Shown here: positions 53,308 to 62,651 of the stretch, piece by piece
Layout of the letters: the number at the start of each line of letters is the position of its first letter
How positions within the stretch are numbered: position 1 is the first letter of the stretch
From: Mesorhizobium sp. NZP2298
Lineage (GTDB): Bacteria; Pseudomonadota; Alphaproteobacteria; Rhizobiales; Rhizobiaceae
Direction of reading: 5' to 3'
NCBI RefSeq assembly: GCF_013170825.1
Contig: NZ_CP033365.1
Coordinates: 2,678,001 to 2,742,000, forward strand
Length of the DNA stretch: 64,000 nt
Translations under genes and position numbers: made by a program
Notes under the pieces: model-generated
Told to the model about the DNA's origin: nothing
Database searches by the model: none
What the model saw: only the letters and a program-made list of their open reading frames with translations

Positions 53308-54141
53308 TTAGTATTCCATGGCGCGCAGCACGGTGTCGTGCGCATCGACATGGTTGTCCAGCCGTTTGGCGATCTCGTCGCTGATCTCGCCGCTGCCAAC
53401 CGGGTAAAGCCCGCAAGCCGAGATCATCCTGCGCAAATCAGGAGCGATGCCGCAATATTCATAGACGACACGCGACGCGAAAGGCTGGCGTCCAGGCCCG
53501 CTTGATACCGAGACGAAGACACCGGACAGAATCCGCGGGGTTGGAGAATAGGATGGATAGAATGCCACCATCGACAGGGTTTGATGGATGCCGATAGTCT
53601 GGTGCAGCACATAGAGGCGATCATTCGTATGCAATACATCGCCATTGTATTTGTGCAGGGAACGCAGTTTTTTGTAAGGGTCGTTTCTGTCGACTATCCG
53701 CTCCAGTGTCTTGTCGAAGAAGAGCCCGTGCTTCTCATGGATGCGCGAAATGGATTTGAGAATCTGCCCCGGATGGGCAGGCGACAGATAATAGGAATGG
53801 TAGTAGCCCACATAACGCTCGATCCTGCGGCGCGCATCGGGATTGGCTTCGTTTATCCGCTCCAGGAAAGATCCCAGCAGCAATTGACCCGAGATGCCGT
53901 GACCGCCCGGCGCTTGACGCCTCGACGATGTCGCCAAGCCGCTGCCGTAGCCGTCGATATCCAGATAGCCGCAGATGCGGACGAGATTGTTTGCCGAGGG
54001 AAACGAGGACCCCGACAGGTATTTGTTGAATTGCTGGCGGTTTATTCCAAGATCGCGGCAGACCTTCGAGATCGATTTATGGCGTGCACAGGCTTCGCGA
54101 AGCCTCGCGGAGAAGAGATCCTGATTCTGCCAGATGTTCAT
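53308..54141 (-). CDS. HTH transcriptional regulator with unfamiliar C-terminal domain
   Basis: 277 residues. Residues about 18-60 form a Cro/C1-like helix-turn-helix (KSISKVCRDLGINRQQFNKYLSG, seen as VCRDLGINRQQF and KYLSGSSFPS). The remaining 200 residues (ERYVGYYHSYYLSP, PGQILKSISRIHEKHG, NDRLYVLHQTIGIHQTLSMV) are a mixed fold with many aromatics and match no ligand domain I know. It ends 147 bases before the M81 gene in the same direction and is the likely regulator of the M81-dpp operon. The function is inferred from position. Confidence 0.7.
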   Translation of the reverse strand: MNIWQNQDLFSARLREACARHKSISKVCRDLGINRQQFNKYLSGSSFPSANNLVRICGYLDIDGYGSGLATSSRRQAPGGHGISGQLLLGSFLERINEANPDARRRIERYVGYYHSYYLSPAHPGQILKSISRIHEKHGLFFDKTLERIVDRNDPYKKLRSLHKYNGDVLHTNDRLYVLHQTIGIHQTLSMVAFYPSYSPTPRILSGVFVSVSSGPGRQPFASRVVYEYCGIAPDLRRMISACGLYPVGSGEISDEIAKRLDNHVDAHDTVLRAMEY

Positions 54142-54268
54142 CGATTTCTTCGGTTTGGTTCTGTTAGGTCTGGGTCGCCCTGTTCGATCTCTTGATGCTC
54201 ATTCTCGCCATTCCGGCGCCTGCTTTCAATAGCGGATCCGACCCCTCGTCAGCTGTGCCTCGCAGCGC

Positions 54269-54739
54269 TCACGGATCGCACACATTCAGATCATAGCGCA
54301 GGTAATCCATGCGCTTGGCCACCTTGTCGTAGAGGCGCTGGGCCGCATGGTTGTCCGACTGGGTCATCCAGAAGATCTTGAACCAGCCGGCATCCAACCC
54401 GAGCTGCCGAAGGTGGGCGATCATCGCCTGGGCTATGCCCTGGCCGCGGCTCTCGGCGACCACATAGATGTCCTGCAGGTAGCAGGCGTCGCCATTGCTC
54501 CAGGTGAAGGGGAAGGCGAGGAAGAGCGTGAAGCCTGTGGGTACGTCTTGCGCGTCCACCGCGACAATGCAGCGAAGGCCTGAGGCGGGGTCCATGATCC
54601 GGCCCCAGTTGCGCTCGCCCATGGCATGATTGCCGGGCTCGCCCGGCGCGAGCGAGACGAAGTCACGCCACATGTTCAGGAAGGCCGCGCGATCTTCGGC
54701 CTGTGCGGGCCGCACGGATATGGCGCTGACGGTCATCAT
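54269..54739 (-). CDS. GNAT family N-acetyltransferase
   Basis: 156 residues from the double ATG at 54739, preceded by AGGAAGG and overlapping the previous stop by four bases. Motif A, which binds acetyl-CoA, is YLQDIYVVAESRGQGIAQAMI. The C-terminal NHAAQRLYDKVAKR is the motif B helix. It is the last gene of the eleven-gene operon. It probably acylates an amine, either the imported substrate or an intermediate. Confidence 0.88.
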   Translation of the reverse strand: MMTVSAISVRPAQAEDRAAFLNMWRDFVSLAPGEPGNHAMGERNWGRIMDPASGLRCIVAVDAQDVPTGFTLFLAFPFTWSNGDACYLQDIYVVAESRGQGIAQAMIAHLRQLGLDAGWFKIFWMTQSDNHAAQRLYDKVAKRMDYLRYDLNVCDP

Positions 54740-55206
54740 GTACCTTCCTGATTTTTCTCGCGCGCCGTGCGCGCTTGCTCTGAACATGCCCGAGGCGCAT
54801 CGCCAACAATGTTCCCGGTCAGCACGCGTGCGGTTCCCGAAAGAACCACGTCGCCATTGCCTCGTTGCAACTCGACAACCAGGTCCGCTGTCTGCCCACC
54901 GCTCCCTCCCGCCAGGACATCGATGGATCTGCAATGAGCAGTCAACACGTCGCCCGGCCACACGGGGCTGCGGAAGCGAACCGTATAGCGGCGGACACTG
55001 CCAGGCCCGAACCACTTCGTCAGCGCGGAGGCCAACAATCCGGCGGACAGCATGCCGTGCGCCATGACGTCTGGCAGTCCGGCTTTTGCCGCGAACTCAT
55101 GGTCGTGGTGCAGTGGATTGAAATCACCCGACGCGCCCGCATAGCGAACAAGGTCGCTGCGTGTCAGCGGGCCGTAGACGACGGGTTCGCGCGGCCGGAG
55201 CGTCAC
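54736..55206 (-). CDS. MaoC-like acyl-CoA hydratase (single hotdog)
   Basis: 156 residues from GTG 55206, overlapping the previous stop (GTGA). The hydratase-2 motif is complete: YAGASGDFNPLHHDHEFA with catalytic Asp and His, followed by MAHGMLSAGL. With the 143-residue FAS1-like partner encoded upstream it should form a heteromeric enoyl-CoA hydratase, as in actinobacterial HadAB-type pairs. It hydrates a 2-enoyl-CoA to the (3R)-hydroxyacyl-CoA. Confidence 0.87.
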   Translation of the reverse strand: MTLRPREPVVYGPLTRSDLVRYAGASGDFNPLHHDHEFAAKAGLPDVMAHGMLSAGLLASALTKWFGPGSVRRYTVRFRSPVWPGDVLTAHCRSIDVLAGGSGGQTADLVVELQRGNGDVVLSGTARVLTGNIVGDAPRACSEQARTAREKNQEGT

Positions 55207-55634
55207 GCCTGCTCTCCTGCCTTTTCGATCGCCGCTTTTTCGATCGTTGTCATGGTCTCACGACAAACCAGATTGCCGGTTGCCGCGGACATGAATTCGA
55301 CCTCGGTCGTTATCACCCGCATCGACCCGCCGCGGCGTCCCGTCTTGGTCTCGTCGCTCATCATGCGAGCACGACAGCGAAGCCGGTCGCCGGATCTCAT
55401 CGGCTCGAAATACTCGTAATCCTGTTCGCCGTGGACCGTTCGCGAGCGATCGAGGCCGAGCATGCTGGTGATCAGTCTCTCCACGAAATCCGCCGAGGCG
55501 ACCACGGGAAAGGTCGGCGGGGCAATGTCGGCATTCTCCGAATGGACATCCTGTACCGCGCGCGCGAACTCGCGGACCTTGCCGGCCTCGACAACGAAAT
55601 CCCATTCTTCCAGAATATCGCCGGCCACGATCAT
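55203..55634 (-). CDS. MaoC N-terminal-type (FAS1-like) dehydratase subunit
   Basis: 143 residues from ATG 55634, which overlaps the permease stop (ATGA). The longer frame upstream is antiphase. FPVVASADFVERLITSMLG, HGEQDYEYFEPMRSGDRL and ETKTGRRGGSMRVITTEVEF match the FAS1-like/MaoC_dehydrat_N hotdog that lacks the catalytic Asp-His and pairs with an active MaoC subunit. The next gene encodes that subunit. Confidence 0.83.
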   Translation of the reverse strand: MIVAGDILEEWDFVVEAGKVREFARAVQDVHSENADIAPPTFPVVASADFVERLITSMLGLDRSRTVHGEQDYEYFEPMRSGDRLRCRARMMSDETKTGRRGGSMRVITTEVEFMSAATGNLVCRETMTTIEKAAIEKAGEQA

Positions 55635-56434
55635 GTCATGCCTTCCCGCAAGGCCCTGTTGCGGCGGGTGAGCAGCAAGAGCGCCGCCAGCGCCAGAATA
55701 TTGAAGGCAATCAGCAGCGTCGCAACGGCCGTAATCGTTGGATTGATCTGTATGACCAACTCGTTGAACATTCGTTTCGGGATGGTCATGTGGGTTCCCG
55801 CGATGAACAGCGTCACCACCACCTCGTCGAAGCTCATGACGAAGGAGAATATCCACGCCGCCGCCGCCGAAGGCGCCATGTTCGGCAGCACGACCCGCGT
55901 CAGGATCTGAAGCTGCGAGGCGCCGAGCGTTGCCGCCACCTGCTCGATGCGGACATCGAAGCTCCTGAACGCCGCCTGCATGATCAGAATGACGTAAGGC
56001 ACCGCCAGGATCGTATGGCCGAGCACGAGGCCGAAGAACGTGCCGAGCAGGCCGATCCGCGCGAAGAAGATGTAGAGCGAGACCGCCGTGATGATGGAGG
56101 GCAGGATCATCGGCGCCATGAAGTTCGCCTCGAGAAGGCGCTTGCCCCGGAAATCGCCGCGTACCAGGACATAGGCAGCGAGCGTTCCGCAGACGAGCGC
56201 TATGCTGCTGGAAAGCGTGGCGAGAACGAGCGAATTCGTACCCGCCTCGATCCAGACCGGATTGCCGAACAGGCTCTCATACCAGCGCAGCGACAGCGCC
56301 GCCGGCGGAAACTCCAGCGATTTCGCGTCCGAAAAAGACATCGGCGCAACGATCAGCACAGGCAGGCAAAGGAACATCAGGACGGCCGATCCGACAACGC
56401 CAAGCCAGAGATCGGAGAAGGAAGTACGCTTCAT
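55631..56434 (-). CDS. Spermidine/putrescine-type ABC transporter permease (PotC-like)
   Basis: 267 residues from ATG 56434 (ATGA overlap with the previous gene). FPPAALSLRWYESLFGNP near the first periplasmic loop and the EAA loop AATLGASQLQILTRVVLPNM identify the PotC branch. Six membrane helices. Pairs with the PotB-like protein. Its stop overlaps the dehydratase subunit start, which ties transport and CoA chemistry together. Confidence 0.9.
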   Translation of the reverse strand: MKRTSFSDLWLGVVGSAVLMFLCLPVLIVAPMSFSDAKSLEFPPAALSLRWYESLFGNPVWIEAGTNSLVLATLSSSIALVCGTLAAYVLVRGDFRGKRLLEANFMAPMILPSIITAVSLYIFFARIGLLGTFFGLVLGHTILAVPYVILIMQAAFRSFDVRIEQVAATLGASQLQILTRVVLPNMAPSAAAAWIFSFVMSFDEVVVTLFIAGTHMTIPKRMFNELVIQINPTITAVATLLIAFNILALAALLLLTRRNRALREGMT

Positions 56435-57354
56435 GCCTGACCTCGCTCGCGAAGCCATTGGTAGACGGCATAGAGCGAAAGCGTGATCGTCATCAGCACC
56501 ACCGAGATCACCGCCGCGATTTCCCATTGCGCGAAGCGATTGATGAGCAGGTCCATCATGTTGGAGATCAATGGAAAACGACCGCCGCCGAGAACCGCCG
56601 GCGTGATGTAGAAGCCGAGGCTGAGAATGAAGATGAGAATGGCGGAAGCGGCAAGCGCCTGAAGCGTCTGCGGGAAGAAAATCTGCCAGAAGATCCGCGT
56701 GCGGCTGGCACCGAGCGTTTCGGCCACCTGCATGAGCCGCCCGTCGACCTTGATCATCGCCGCATAGAGCGGCAGGACGAGGAAAGGCAGCAGCACGTTC
56801 GCCATGCCGATCAGGATGCCGATCTCATTGTAGAGGAATTCGACGGGGCCGGTGGTCAGCCCGAGGCTGAGCAACGTCTTGTTGACGAGCCCTCCATTGC
56901 CGAGGATCACGATCCAGGCATAGGTGCGCACCAGGATCGAGACCCAGAAGGTCATGACGACGGTGCCGAGCACAAGCATGCGCAGGCGAGGCCGCAGCCT
57001 GGTTGTCCAATAGGCGAGGGGATAGCCGAGCAGTACCGTGACGATCGTCACCTCCAGCGCCACGACGAGCGTGCGCCAGATGACATGGGAATAGACGTTC
57101 GACTGCGCGAAATCACGATAGAACTGGGTGGTCAGCGTGCCGGTCTTCGAATCGTCGATGCTCCAGTAGGCGGTGTTCAGCAACGGAAGATCGAAGACCG
57201 CCAGGATGAGCAGCGCCATCGGTGCCAGGAGCACGACGAGATCGAGTTTCGAGCGGAAAGACGAGCGCAAGGGCGCGGCGACCTTTCGGGTCGTCGCGTC
57301 CTCGAGGGCGATGGAAGCATCGGACATGGATGACTTCGCGGCGGTCTTCGTCAC
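56431..57354 (-). CDS. Spermidine/putrescine-type ABC transporter permease (PotB-like)
   Basis: 307 residues from GTG 57354, whose GTGA overlaps the receptor gene stop. ATG 57327 would give 298 residues but has no ribosome site, so the coupled GTG is preferred with modest confidence. The protein has six membrane helices, VMTFWVSILVRTYAWIVILG and the EAA loop AETLGASRTRIFWQIFFPQT. Confidence 0.88.
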   Translation of the reverse strand: MTKTAAKSSMSDASIALEDATTRKVAAPLRSSFRSKLDLVVLLAPMALLILAVFDLPLLNTAYWSIDDSKTGTLTTQFYRDFAQSNVYSHVIWRTLVVALEVTIVTVLLGYPLAYWTTRLRPRLRMLVLGTVVMTFWVSILVRTYAWIVILGNGGLVNKTLLSLGLTTGPVEFLYNEIGILIGMANVLLPFLVLPLYAAMIKVDGRLMQVAETLGASRTRIFWQIFFPQTLQALAASAILIFILSLGFYITPAVLGGGRFPLISNMMDLLINRFAQWEIAAVISVVLMTITLSLYAVYQWLRERGQA

Positions 57355-58376
57355 TGCGCCAACTTGAACTCGTTCCAGCGTTTCTCGACCTCGGCGGCGT
57401 GGTCGAACCACCATTGGCCATTGATCAGCCACTGGACCTTCTTGTTCTCGGCGGATGTCGGGAAGGTCTTGAGCACTTCAGGTGTCACGATCTTCTCGAG
57501 CTGCGGGCTTGGACCGGGATAGGGCAAGAAGTCGAGTATGCACTTCTGTACCTCGGCGTTGCTCTGCACCTTCATCCAGGCGTAGAGCATGTCGCGCTGT
57601 TCGTCCGAGATGCCCTTGGCCACCATCCACCACGAGATGTCGAGCATGCCCTGATTGTAGGTCGACTCCACGCCTTCCTGACCGAGCACGCGGCCCGACC
57701 ATGCGATTGCGTACTGGACCTCGTTGTCCTTCAGCAACTGGGCTGGCTGTGCGCCCGACTGCCACCAGATCGTATCCTTCTTGATCCGCTCCAGGGTCTT
57801 GAAGGCGCGATCGAGGTCGACACCCTTTTGCACCTCCTCGGGCGTCATGCCATCGCCCATGGCCGCAAAGGCAAGAACGAATTCGGGATAGTCCGGCAGC
57901 GCCCGCTTGCCGGGGAATTTTTCCGTGTCGAAGAAGTCGACGAAGTTCTGCGGTGCCTTGGCGTCCTTGCGCCAGGCCATGATCGTGGAATAGTAGCTGG
58001 CCCCGAAGCCGTTGGCATTCTTCGCTTCGTCGAACATGGGCTCGGGATTGAGCTTCGCCCAGTCGATAGGCTCGAGCAGGCCCTCGGCGGCCAGCCGGTA
58101 CATGTCGCCGGTCGAGCCGTCGGTCACCGTGTTGGTGATGACGCCGGATTTCGCCTGCGCGGCGATCTTTGCATAACCGCCGGGAGTCTCGGTGATCACC
58201 TTGATGTTGGCGTCCTTGAGAAGCGGGCCGTTGACGCATTTGTCGAGCGCATCGCCATACTCGCCGCCAGAATTCATGATGTGAAGTTCCCTGGTCTGCG
58301 CCATGGACTGCGTCGAGGCGATCAACGCGATGGCACAAACAAGTGAGATGTTCCCCAGTAGTTTTTTCATTTTCAT
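57351..58376 (-). CDS. Spermidine/putrescine-type ABC transporter substrate-binding protein (PotD-like)
   Basis: 341 residues from ATG 58376 (AAAGG upstream; Met at 58370 is a second choice). Signal peptide cleavage follows SMA-Q. Family patterns: LHIMNSGGEYGDALDKC, TGDMYRLAAEGLLEPIDW and AIAWSGRVLGQEG. It binds a polyamine or, like many rhizobial relatives, an organic acid or amide. The conserved PotD acidic pocket cannot be confirmed by eye. It is the receptor for the PotABC-like importer. Confidence 0.88.
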   Translation of the reverse strand: MKMKKLLGNISLVCAIALIASTQSMAQTRELHIMNSGGEYGDALDKCVNGPLLKDANIKVITETPGGYAKIAAQAKSGVITNTVTDGSTGDMYRLAAEGLLEPIDWAKLNPEPMFDEAKNANGFGASYYSTIMAWRKDAKAPQNFVDFFDTEKFPGKRALPDYPEFVLAFAAMGDGMTPEEVQKGVDLDRAFKTLERIKKDTIWWQSGAQPAQLLKDNEVQYAIAWSGRVLGQEGVESTYNQGMLDISWWMVAKGISDEQRDMLYAWMKVQSNAEVQKCILDFLPYPGPSPQLEKIVTPEVLKTFPTSAENKKVQWLINGQWWFDHAAEVEKRWNEFKLAQ

Positions 58377-58440
58377 CACCTTTGTTCCGGTTGGATCGAC
58401 AGAGATGGAATGAGATCGAGCCGCTCTGTCACGGCGACTT

Positions 58441-59505
58441 CTATTGCGCTGCGACACCTCCCGTGCCCTCAGGCAATATCCAGACGCTCGCCGGATCCCA
58501 TGAGAGCCACACCTTGGACCCTTCGGGCTTCGGTCCGCGCGAACCCGCCAGGCTTGCCTTCATGCGGCGCCCATTATCGAGTTCGACGTCGTAACGGACG
58601 GTCTCGCCGAGGAAGACGACGTCCCTGACCGTACCGTTGATGAAACCGCTGTCATTGTCGGCGCGGATGTCTTCCGGACGGATCATGCCGCAGACGCGAT
58701 CCCGCACCCGTCCGGCCGGCGCATCGCACGGGAAGAGGCTGCCGTCGTCGCCGACAATCTCGTTGTGCGCCCGCAACCTGCCTTCGAGGAAGTTCGCCAT
58801 GCCTAAAAAGCCGGCGGTGAAACGCGTTGTCGGCCGATGATAGATTTCGCTGGGCGTTCCGGTCTGCTCGACCCGGCCGTTGGCAAGCAGGACGACGCGA
58901 TCCGACATCGACAGCGCCTCTTCCTGGTCATGCGTCACCATGATGGTCGTGATGCCGAGGCTGCGCTGCAGGTCGCGGATTTCGGATCGGACCTCTTCGC
59001 GCAGCTTGCGGTCGAGGGCGGCCAGAGGCTCGTCCAGCAACAGGATGTCCGGCCGGAACACGACCGCGCGGGCGAGCGCCGCCCGTTGCTGCTGGCCGCC
59101 CGACAATTGGTGCGGCTTTCGCCATCCGAAATCCGTCAGCCGGACAAGCCGCAGCGCGTCAGAGACACGGTCGCGGAGTTCGGAGGCCCCCACGCCGCGC
59201 ACGCGCAAGGGAAAGGCGACATTGTCGAAGATCGTCATGTGCGGGAAGAGCGCGTAGCTTTGGAACACAAGGCCGATGTTGCGCTGCGCCGGAGCCACGA
59301 AGGTGATTTCGCGGTCGCCGATCTCGATGCGGCCTGACGTCGGGACCGAAATCCCCGCAATCAGTGACAGCATCGTCGTCTTGCCGGAACCGCTGGGCCC
59401 GAGGATCGTCGTGAACTCGCCGGAATTCACCGTGACCGAAACATCGTCGATGGCCCTGACCAGGCCATATGATTTCGTGACGTTGGAGAATCGGACGAGG
59501 GTCAT
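58441..59505 (-). CDS. Spermidine/putrescine-type ABC transporter ATPase (PotA-like)
   Basis: 354 residues. Walker A GPSGSGKTT, signature [15 protein letters not shown], Walker B ILLLDEPLAALD, switch VTHDQEEAL. A TOBE/OB regulatory domain follows from about residue 270 (CGMIRPEDIRA, VVFLGETVRYDVEL). It energises the importer encoded by the next three genes. Confidence 0.93.
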   Translation of the reverse strand: MTLVRFSNVTKSYGLVRAIDDVSVTVNSGEFTTILGPSGSGKTTMLSLIAGISVPTSGRIEIGDREITFVAPAQRNIGLVFQSYALFPHMTIFDNVAFPLRVRGVGASELRDRVSDALRLVRLTDFGWRKPHQLSGGQQQRAALARAVVFRPDILLLDEPLAALDRKLREEVRSEIRDLQRSLGITTIMVTHDQEEALSMSDRVVLLANGRVEQTGTPSEIYHRPTTRFTAGFLGMANFLEGRLRAHNEIVGDDGSLFPCDAPAGRVRDRVCGMIRPEDIRADNDSGFINGTVRDVVFLGETVRYDVELDNGRRMKASLAGSRGPKPEGSKVWLSWDPASVWILPEGTGGVAAQ

Positions 59506-59553
59506 CTTGCCTTGGGTTTCAGGTTCGGTTGCGGCGGATCACTGTTCAGTGCC

Positions 59554-60978
59554 TCATGCGACAAGCGGCCAGACGGTTCGTTGCGCGATGCCGGCGCGCT
59601 TGGCCACACGCTCGGCGGAGTGTCTTGCCAGCCTGTAGATCTCGCTTTCGTCGAGTTTCACCAGCCGCCCATGACGCACGATCATCTCGCCGTTGCAGAC
59701 GACTGTGTCGACCGCCTTGGTTCGCGAAACGAGCACGAGCTGCCGCACGACGTCGACATTGGGCTGGGCGTCCGGCAGATCGTTGCCGCGCACGACGACA
59801 TCGGCCTTCTTTCCGACCTCGATGCTGCCGAGTTGTGAAGGCAGTCCGAGCGCGCGCGCGCCGCCAAGCGTGAACATTTCCAGGATCGACTGCGACGGCA
59901 GATACTCGCCCCATTCGCGGCTGACGAGATAGGCGATGAAGCCGAGATCGCCGAACGCCCATGCCTTCGCGATGTCGGTTCCGAAGGCGATCGAGGTGCC
60001 CGACTTGTGCAGGCCCGGGAAGCGGCTCCGGCCGGTCTGCGAGATGCCGTAATACATGAAATTGCCGGGATGCCAGACCAGCCCCATGCCGGTCGCCGAT
60101 ATTGCGTCGACCTCGCTCGGCTCGAGAATGTTCATATGGGTGAAGAAGCTGTTGGGGCCGACCAGGCCCTTTTCGGCGAAATGGACCAGAGCCGGTTTGC
60201 CGAAGCGTGTCTTGTCGTAGTCGGCATCCGCCACCATCAGATTCTGATGCTGGTGAAAGACCGCGCCGCTGCGATCGGCGAGCGCTTTCGCCTCCTGCAT
60301 CAATTCCTCGGAGGCGCTGCCGCAGCCATACAAGGCGACGTGGCCGCGCGCCAAACCGTCCTCGTCCGAGTTGCGCTTCAATTGGCCACCCAGTCCCTCG
60401 CGCGCCCTTTTCGCATCGCATGGTGCGCGGGGAATATCGGCCGCCATCGGCTCGCCGCCGACGATATCCCACAGCATGCAGTCGGAAACCGAGCAGCGGA
60501 TGCCGACGGCCCGCGCACCCTCGACGATGGCGTCCGGCGAATAGCTGGTTGCGGCATCGACGAAGCCGGTGAAGCCATTGCGCGCCATTTCGGCGGCGGC
60601 CATCAGGGCGCTGGCGTATTCGTCTTCGTCCTCAACGGCGTTCATCCAGCGTGTGAACACGCCGGTCCCGGCGCCGCCTTCCTCCCTGGGTGGATTGGGA
60701 TTGTCGGTGATCGAACCGCGGCTGAGATGCAGGCCCGCGTGATAATGTCCGTCGATGAAGCCCGGATGCACCACGCCGCCGGCCGCGTCTATCTTGCTGC
60801 TGGAGGTCCATTCGGTTTCGATCTTGTTGGTCGTGCCGACCGCGACAATCCTGTTTCCCACGATCGCGACCGCACCGTCCGGATAGACCGTTCGCTGCTT
60901 GTCCATGGTCAGGATATAACCGTGGGTGATCAGCAGGTCGCAGGGCTGCGGGACGCCGGGTTCGGGAGGTGCCGTCAT
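59554..60978 (-). CDS. Amidohydrolase (TrzA/AtzA/MTA-SAH deaminase-like)
   Basis: 474 residues from ATG 60978 (ATGA overlap with the ligase stop). Metal-site candidates: HYH in GFIDGHYHAG, His in VFHQHQN, His in FTHMNILEP and Asp in FGTDIAKAW. LLITHGYILTMD and the C-terminal GSIEVGKKADVVV are the flanking beta-sandwich of the superfamily. It would deaminate or hydrolyse a cyclic or amide-bearing substrate, probably the imported one before activation to a CoA ester. The reaction is unknown. Confidence 0.85.
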   Translation of the reverse strand: MTAPPEPGVPQPCDLLITHGYILTMDKQRTVYPDGAVAIVGNRIVAVGTTNKIETEWTSSSKIDAAGGVVHPGFIDGHYHAGLHLSRGSITDNPNPPREEGGAGTGVFTRWMNAVEDEDEYASALMAAAEMARNGFTGFVDAATSYSPDAIVEGARAVGIRCSVSDCMLWDIVGGEPMAADIPRAPCDAKRAREGLGGQLKRNSDEDGLARGHVALYGCGSASEELMQEAKALADRSGAVFHQHQNLMVADADYDKTRFGKPALVHFAEKGLVGPNSFFTHMNILEPSEVDAISATGMGLVWHPGNFMYYGISQTGRSRFPGLHKSGTSIAFGTDIAKAWAFGDLGFIAYLVSREWGEYLPSQSILEMFTLGGARALGLPSQLGSIEVGKKADVVVRGNDLPDAQPNVDVVRQLVLVSRTKAVDTVVCNGEMIVRHGRLVKLDESEIYRLARHSAERVAKRAGIAQRTVWPLVA

Positions 60979-62651
60979 ATCTGCACCTTCCCGGTCTCCC
61001 GGTCCCACGATCCGACGCGCAGGTCCGGCTTTTCCTTGAGCAGCGACTGTTTGTGAACGCGCATCGATGGGGTTCGCTCGAAGTCGGTGTCGCGAATCTC
61101 GATGAAGCGCGGGATCTTGAAGGCCGCCAGATTGGCCCGGCAGAACTCGACGATCGTCTCGGGAGACAGGTCATCGCCCGGTCTCACCTGAACGTATGCC
61201 TTTACCTCCTCGCCGCGAAGCTCGTCGGGCACGGGTACGACCGCCGCGTCTATGATCTTGGGGTGGGAGCGCAGGACGCCTTCCAGTTCGGCCGCGGAGA
61301 TGTTCTCGCCAGAGCGGCGGATGATCTCCTTCTTGCGGCCGACGAAGTAGAGCAGACCGCGCTCGTCGCGGCGCGCCACATCCCCCGAATGATACCAGCC
61401 GCCGCGATTGGCCTCGGCCGTGGTCTCCGGCCGGTTGAGATAGCCGGCATAGAGATCCGGTCCACCGATCAGGCATTCGCCGGCATCGCCTTCGGCAACG
61501 TCATTGTCGTCGTCGTCGACGAGGCGGATAGTCACGCCCGGCGGCTCGACGCCCATCGTGCCGGTGCCGATGAGTTCGTCGGCCATGTGGTTGGGCACGC
61601 GGCTCATCACGCCACCCTCGGTGCTGCCATACTGGTTGTGCCAGTGGAAGCCATAGCGCTTCACCATTTCGGCATGCAGCTCCTTGGGCAGGCCGGCATG
61701 GATTGCTAGCCGAATGCGATGGTCCAGTTCGGCCGGTCCGGGCTCACCTTTCATCAGCAACGCGGGAATGGATGCGATGGACAGGATTTCGGTGGCGTCA
61801 TAGGTCGTCACCACATCCCAGAAGCGCGATACGGAAAAGCGGCGCATCGCGACCATCGTGCCGCGCGAGGCGAGCGAGGTGAGAAGCTGGATCGCGGGAT
61901 CCGCGTAATAGAACGGCAGGCAGCAGAGTTGCCGGTCCTGCCAGCCGCGCCGGAAAAGTCGAAGGTCGACGTCGATGACGCGTAGCCACCAGCCGTGATG
62001 CAGCATGCAGCCTTTCGGCGCGCCGGTCGTACCGGATGTATAGTAGACCGTGATGATGTCTTCGCGCTTGCATTCGACCGTGGCGAAATCCAGGGGCTCG
62101 GCCGCGTTTTCATACGCCGCAAGGCCGTCCGGTTCGTCGCCTTCGACCAGCACGATGTGGCGCAGTGCCGGCGAATTGCCGCGCACGGCCTCCATGATCG
62201 GCAGTTGCGGCTTGCCGACGATCGCCACCGTCGGCGCGGCGTCCGTCACGATGTGGCCCGCGTCGTATTGCATCGCGGTTGGTGCGATCGACACCATGGT
62301 GCAGCGGTTGGCGATGATGCCGAACAGCGCGATCATGAATTCGAGCCGGTTGTCGAGCATGATGACGACGCGGTCGCCAGCCTTGACATGGGGTTTCAGA
62401 TATCCGGCAAATCGTTGGCAGCGATCGAGGAATTCTCGCCGTGTCATGATCGGTCCGCCATCGATGATGATCGCGGGGCGCTCGGGATCTTCAAGGCAGC
62501 CCTTGGAGACGATCTCGATGACCGTCTGATGGGGAACGCCGCTCCACTCCGGTGCGACGTTCTCATGCCTGATCCAGGTCGATGGTCGCGGCGGAATGTT
62601 GGAGATGCCGAGTTCCATGCGAGCTGCTTGTGTGACGATCGGGCCGCTCAT
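60975..62651 (-). CDS. Acyl-CoA ligase / AMP-dependent synthetase (CaiC-like)
   Basis: 558 residues from ATG 62651 (ATGA overlap). Motifs: A3 YYTSGTTGAPKG, A5 NQYGSTEGG, A7 GWYHSGDVARRD, A8 GRKKEIIRRSGENISAAELE. The A10 region reads RTPSMRVHKQ, in which the position of the usual adenylation lysine seems to be Arg. It resembles carnitine/crotonobetaine-CoA ligases and would activate a carboxylate to the CoA thioester in the cytoplasm. It lies between the MaoC-type hydratase and the amidohydrolase. Confidence 0.87.
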   Translation of the reverse strand: MSGPIVTQAARMELGISNIPPRPSTWIRHENVAPEWSGVPHQTVIEIVSKGCLEDPERPAIIIDGGPIMTRREFLDRCQRFAGYLKPHVKAGDRVVIMLDNRLEFMIALFGIIANRCTMVSIAPTAMQYDAGHIVTDAAPTVAIVGKPQLPIMEAVRGNSPALRHIVLVEGDEPDGLAAYENAAEPLDFATVECKREDIITVYYTSGTTGAPKGCMLHHGWWLRVIDVDLRLFRRGWQDRQLCCLPFYYADPAIQLLTSLASRGTMVAMRRFSVSRFWDVVTTYDATEILSIASIPALLMKGEPGPAELDHRIRLAIHAGLPKELHAEMVKRYGFHWHNQYGSTEGGVMSRVPNHMADELIGTGTMGVEPPGVTIRLVDDDDNDVAEGDAGECLIGGPDLYAGYLNRPETTAEANRGGWYHSGDVARRDERGLLYFVGRKKEIIRRSGENISAAELEGVLRSHPKIIDAAVVPVPDELRGEEVKAYVQVRPGDDLSPETIVEFCRANLAAFKIPRFIEIRDTDFERTPSMRVHKQSLLKEKPDLRVGSWDRETGKVQI

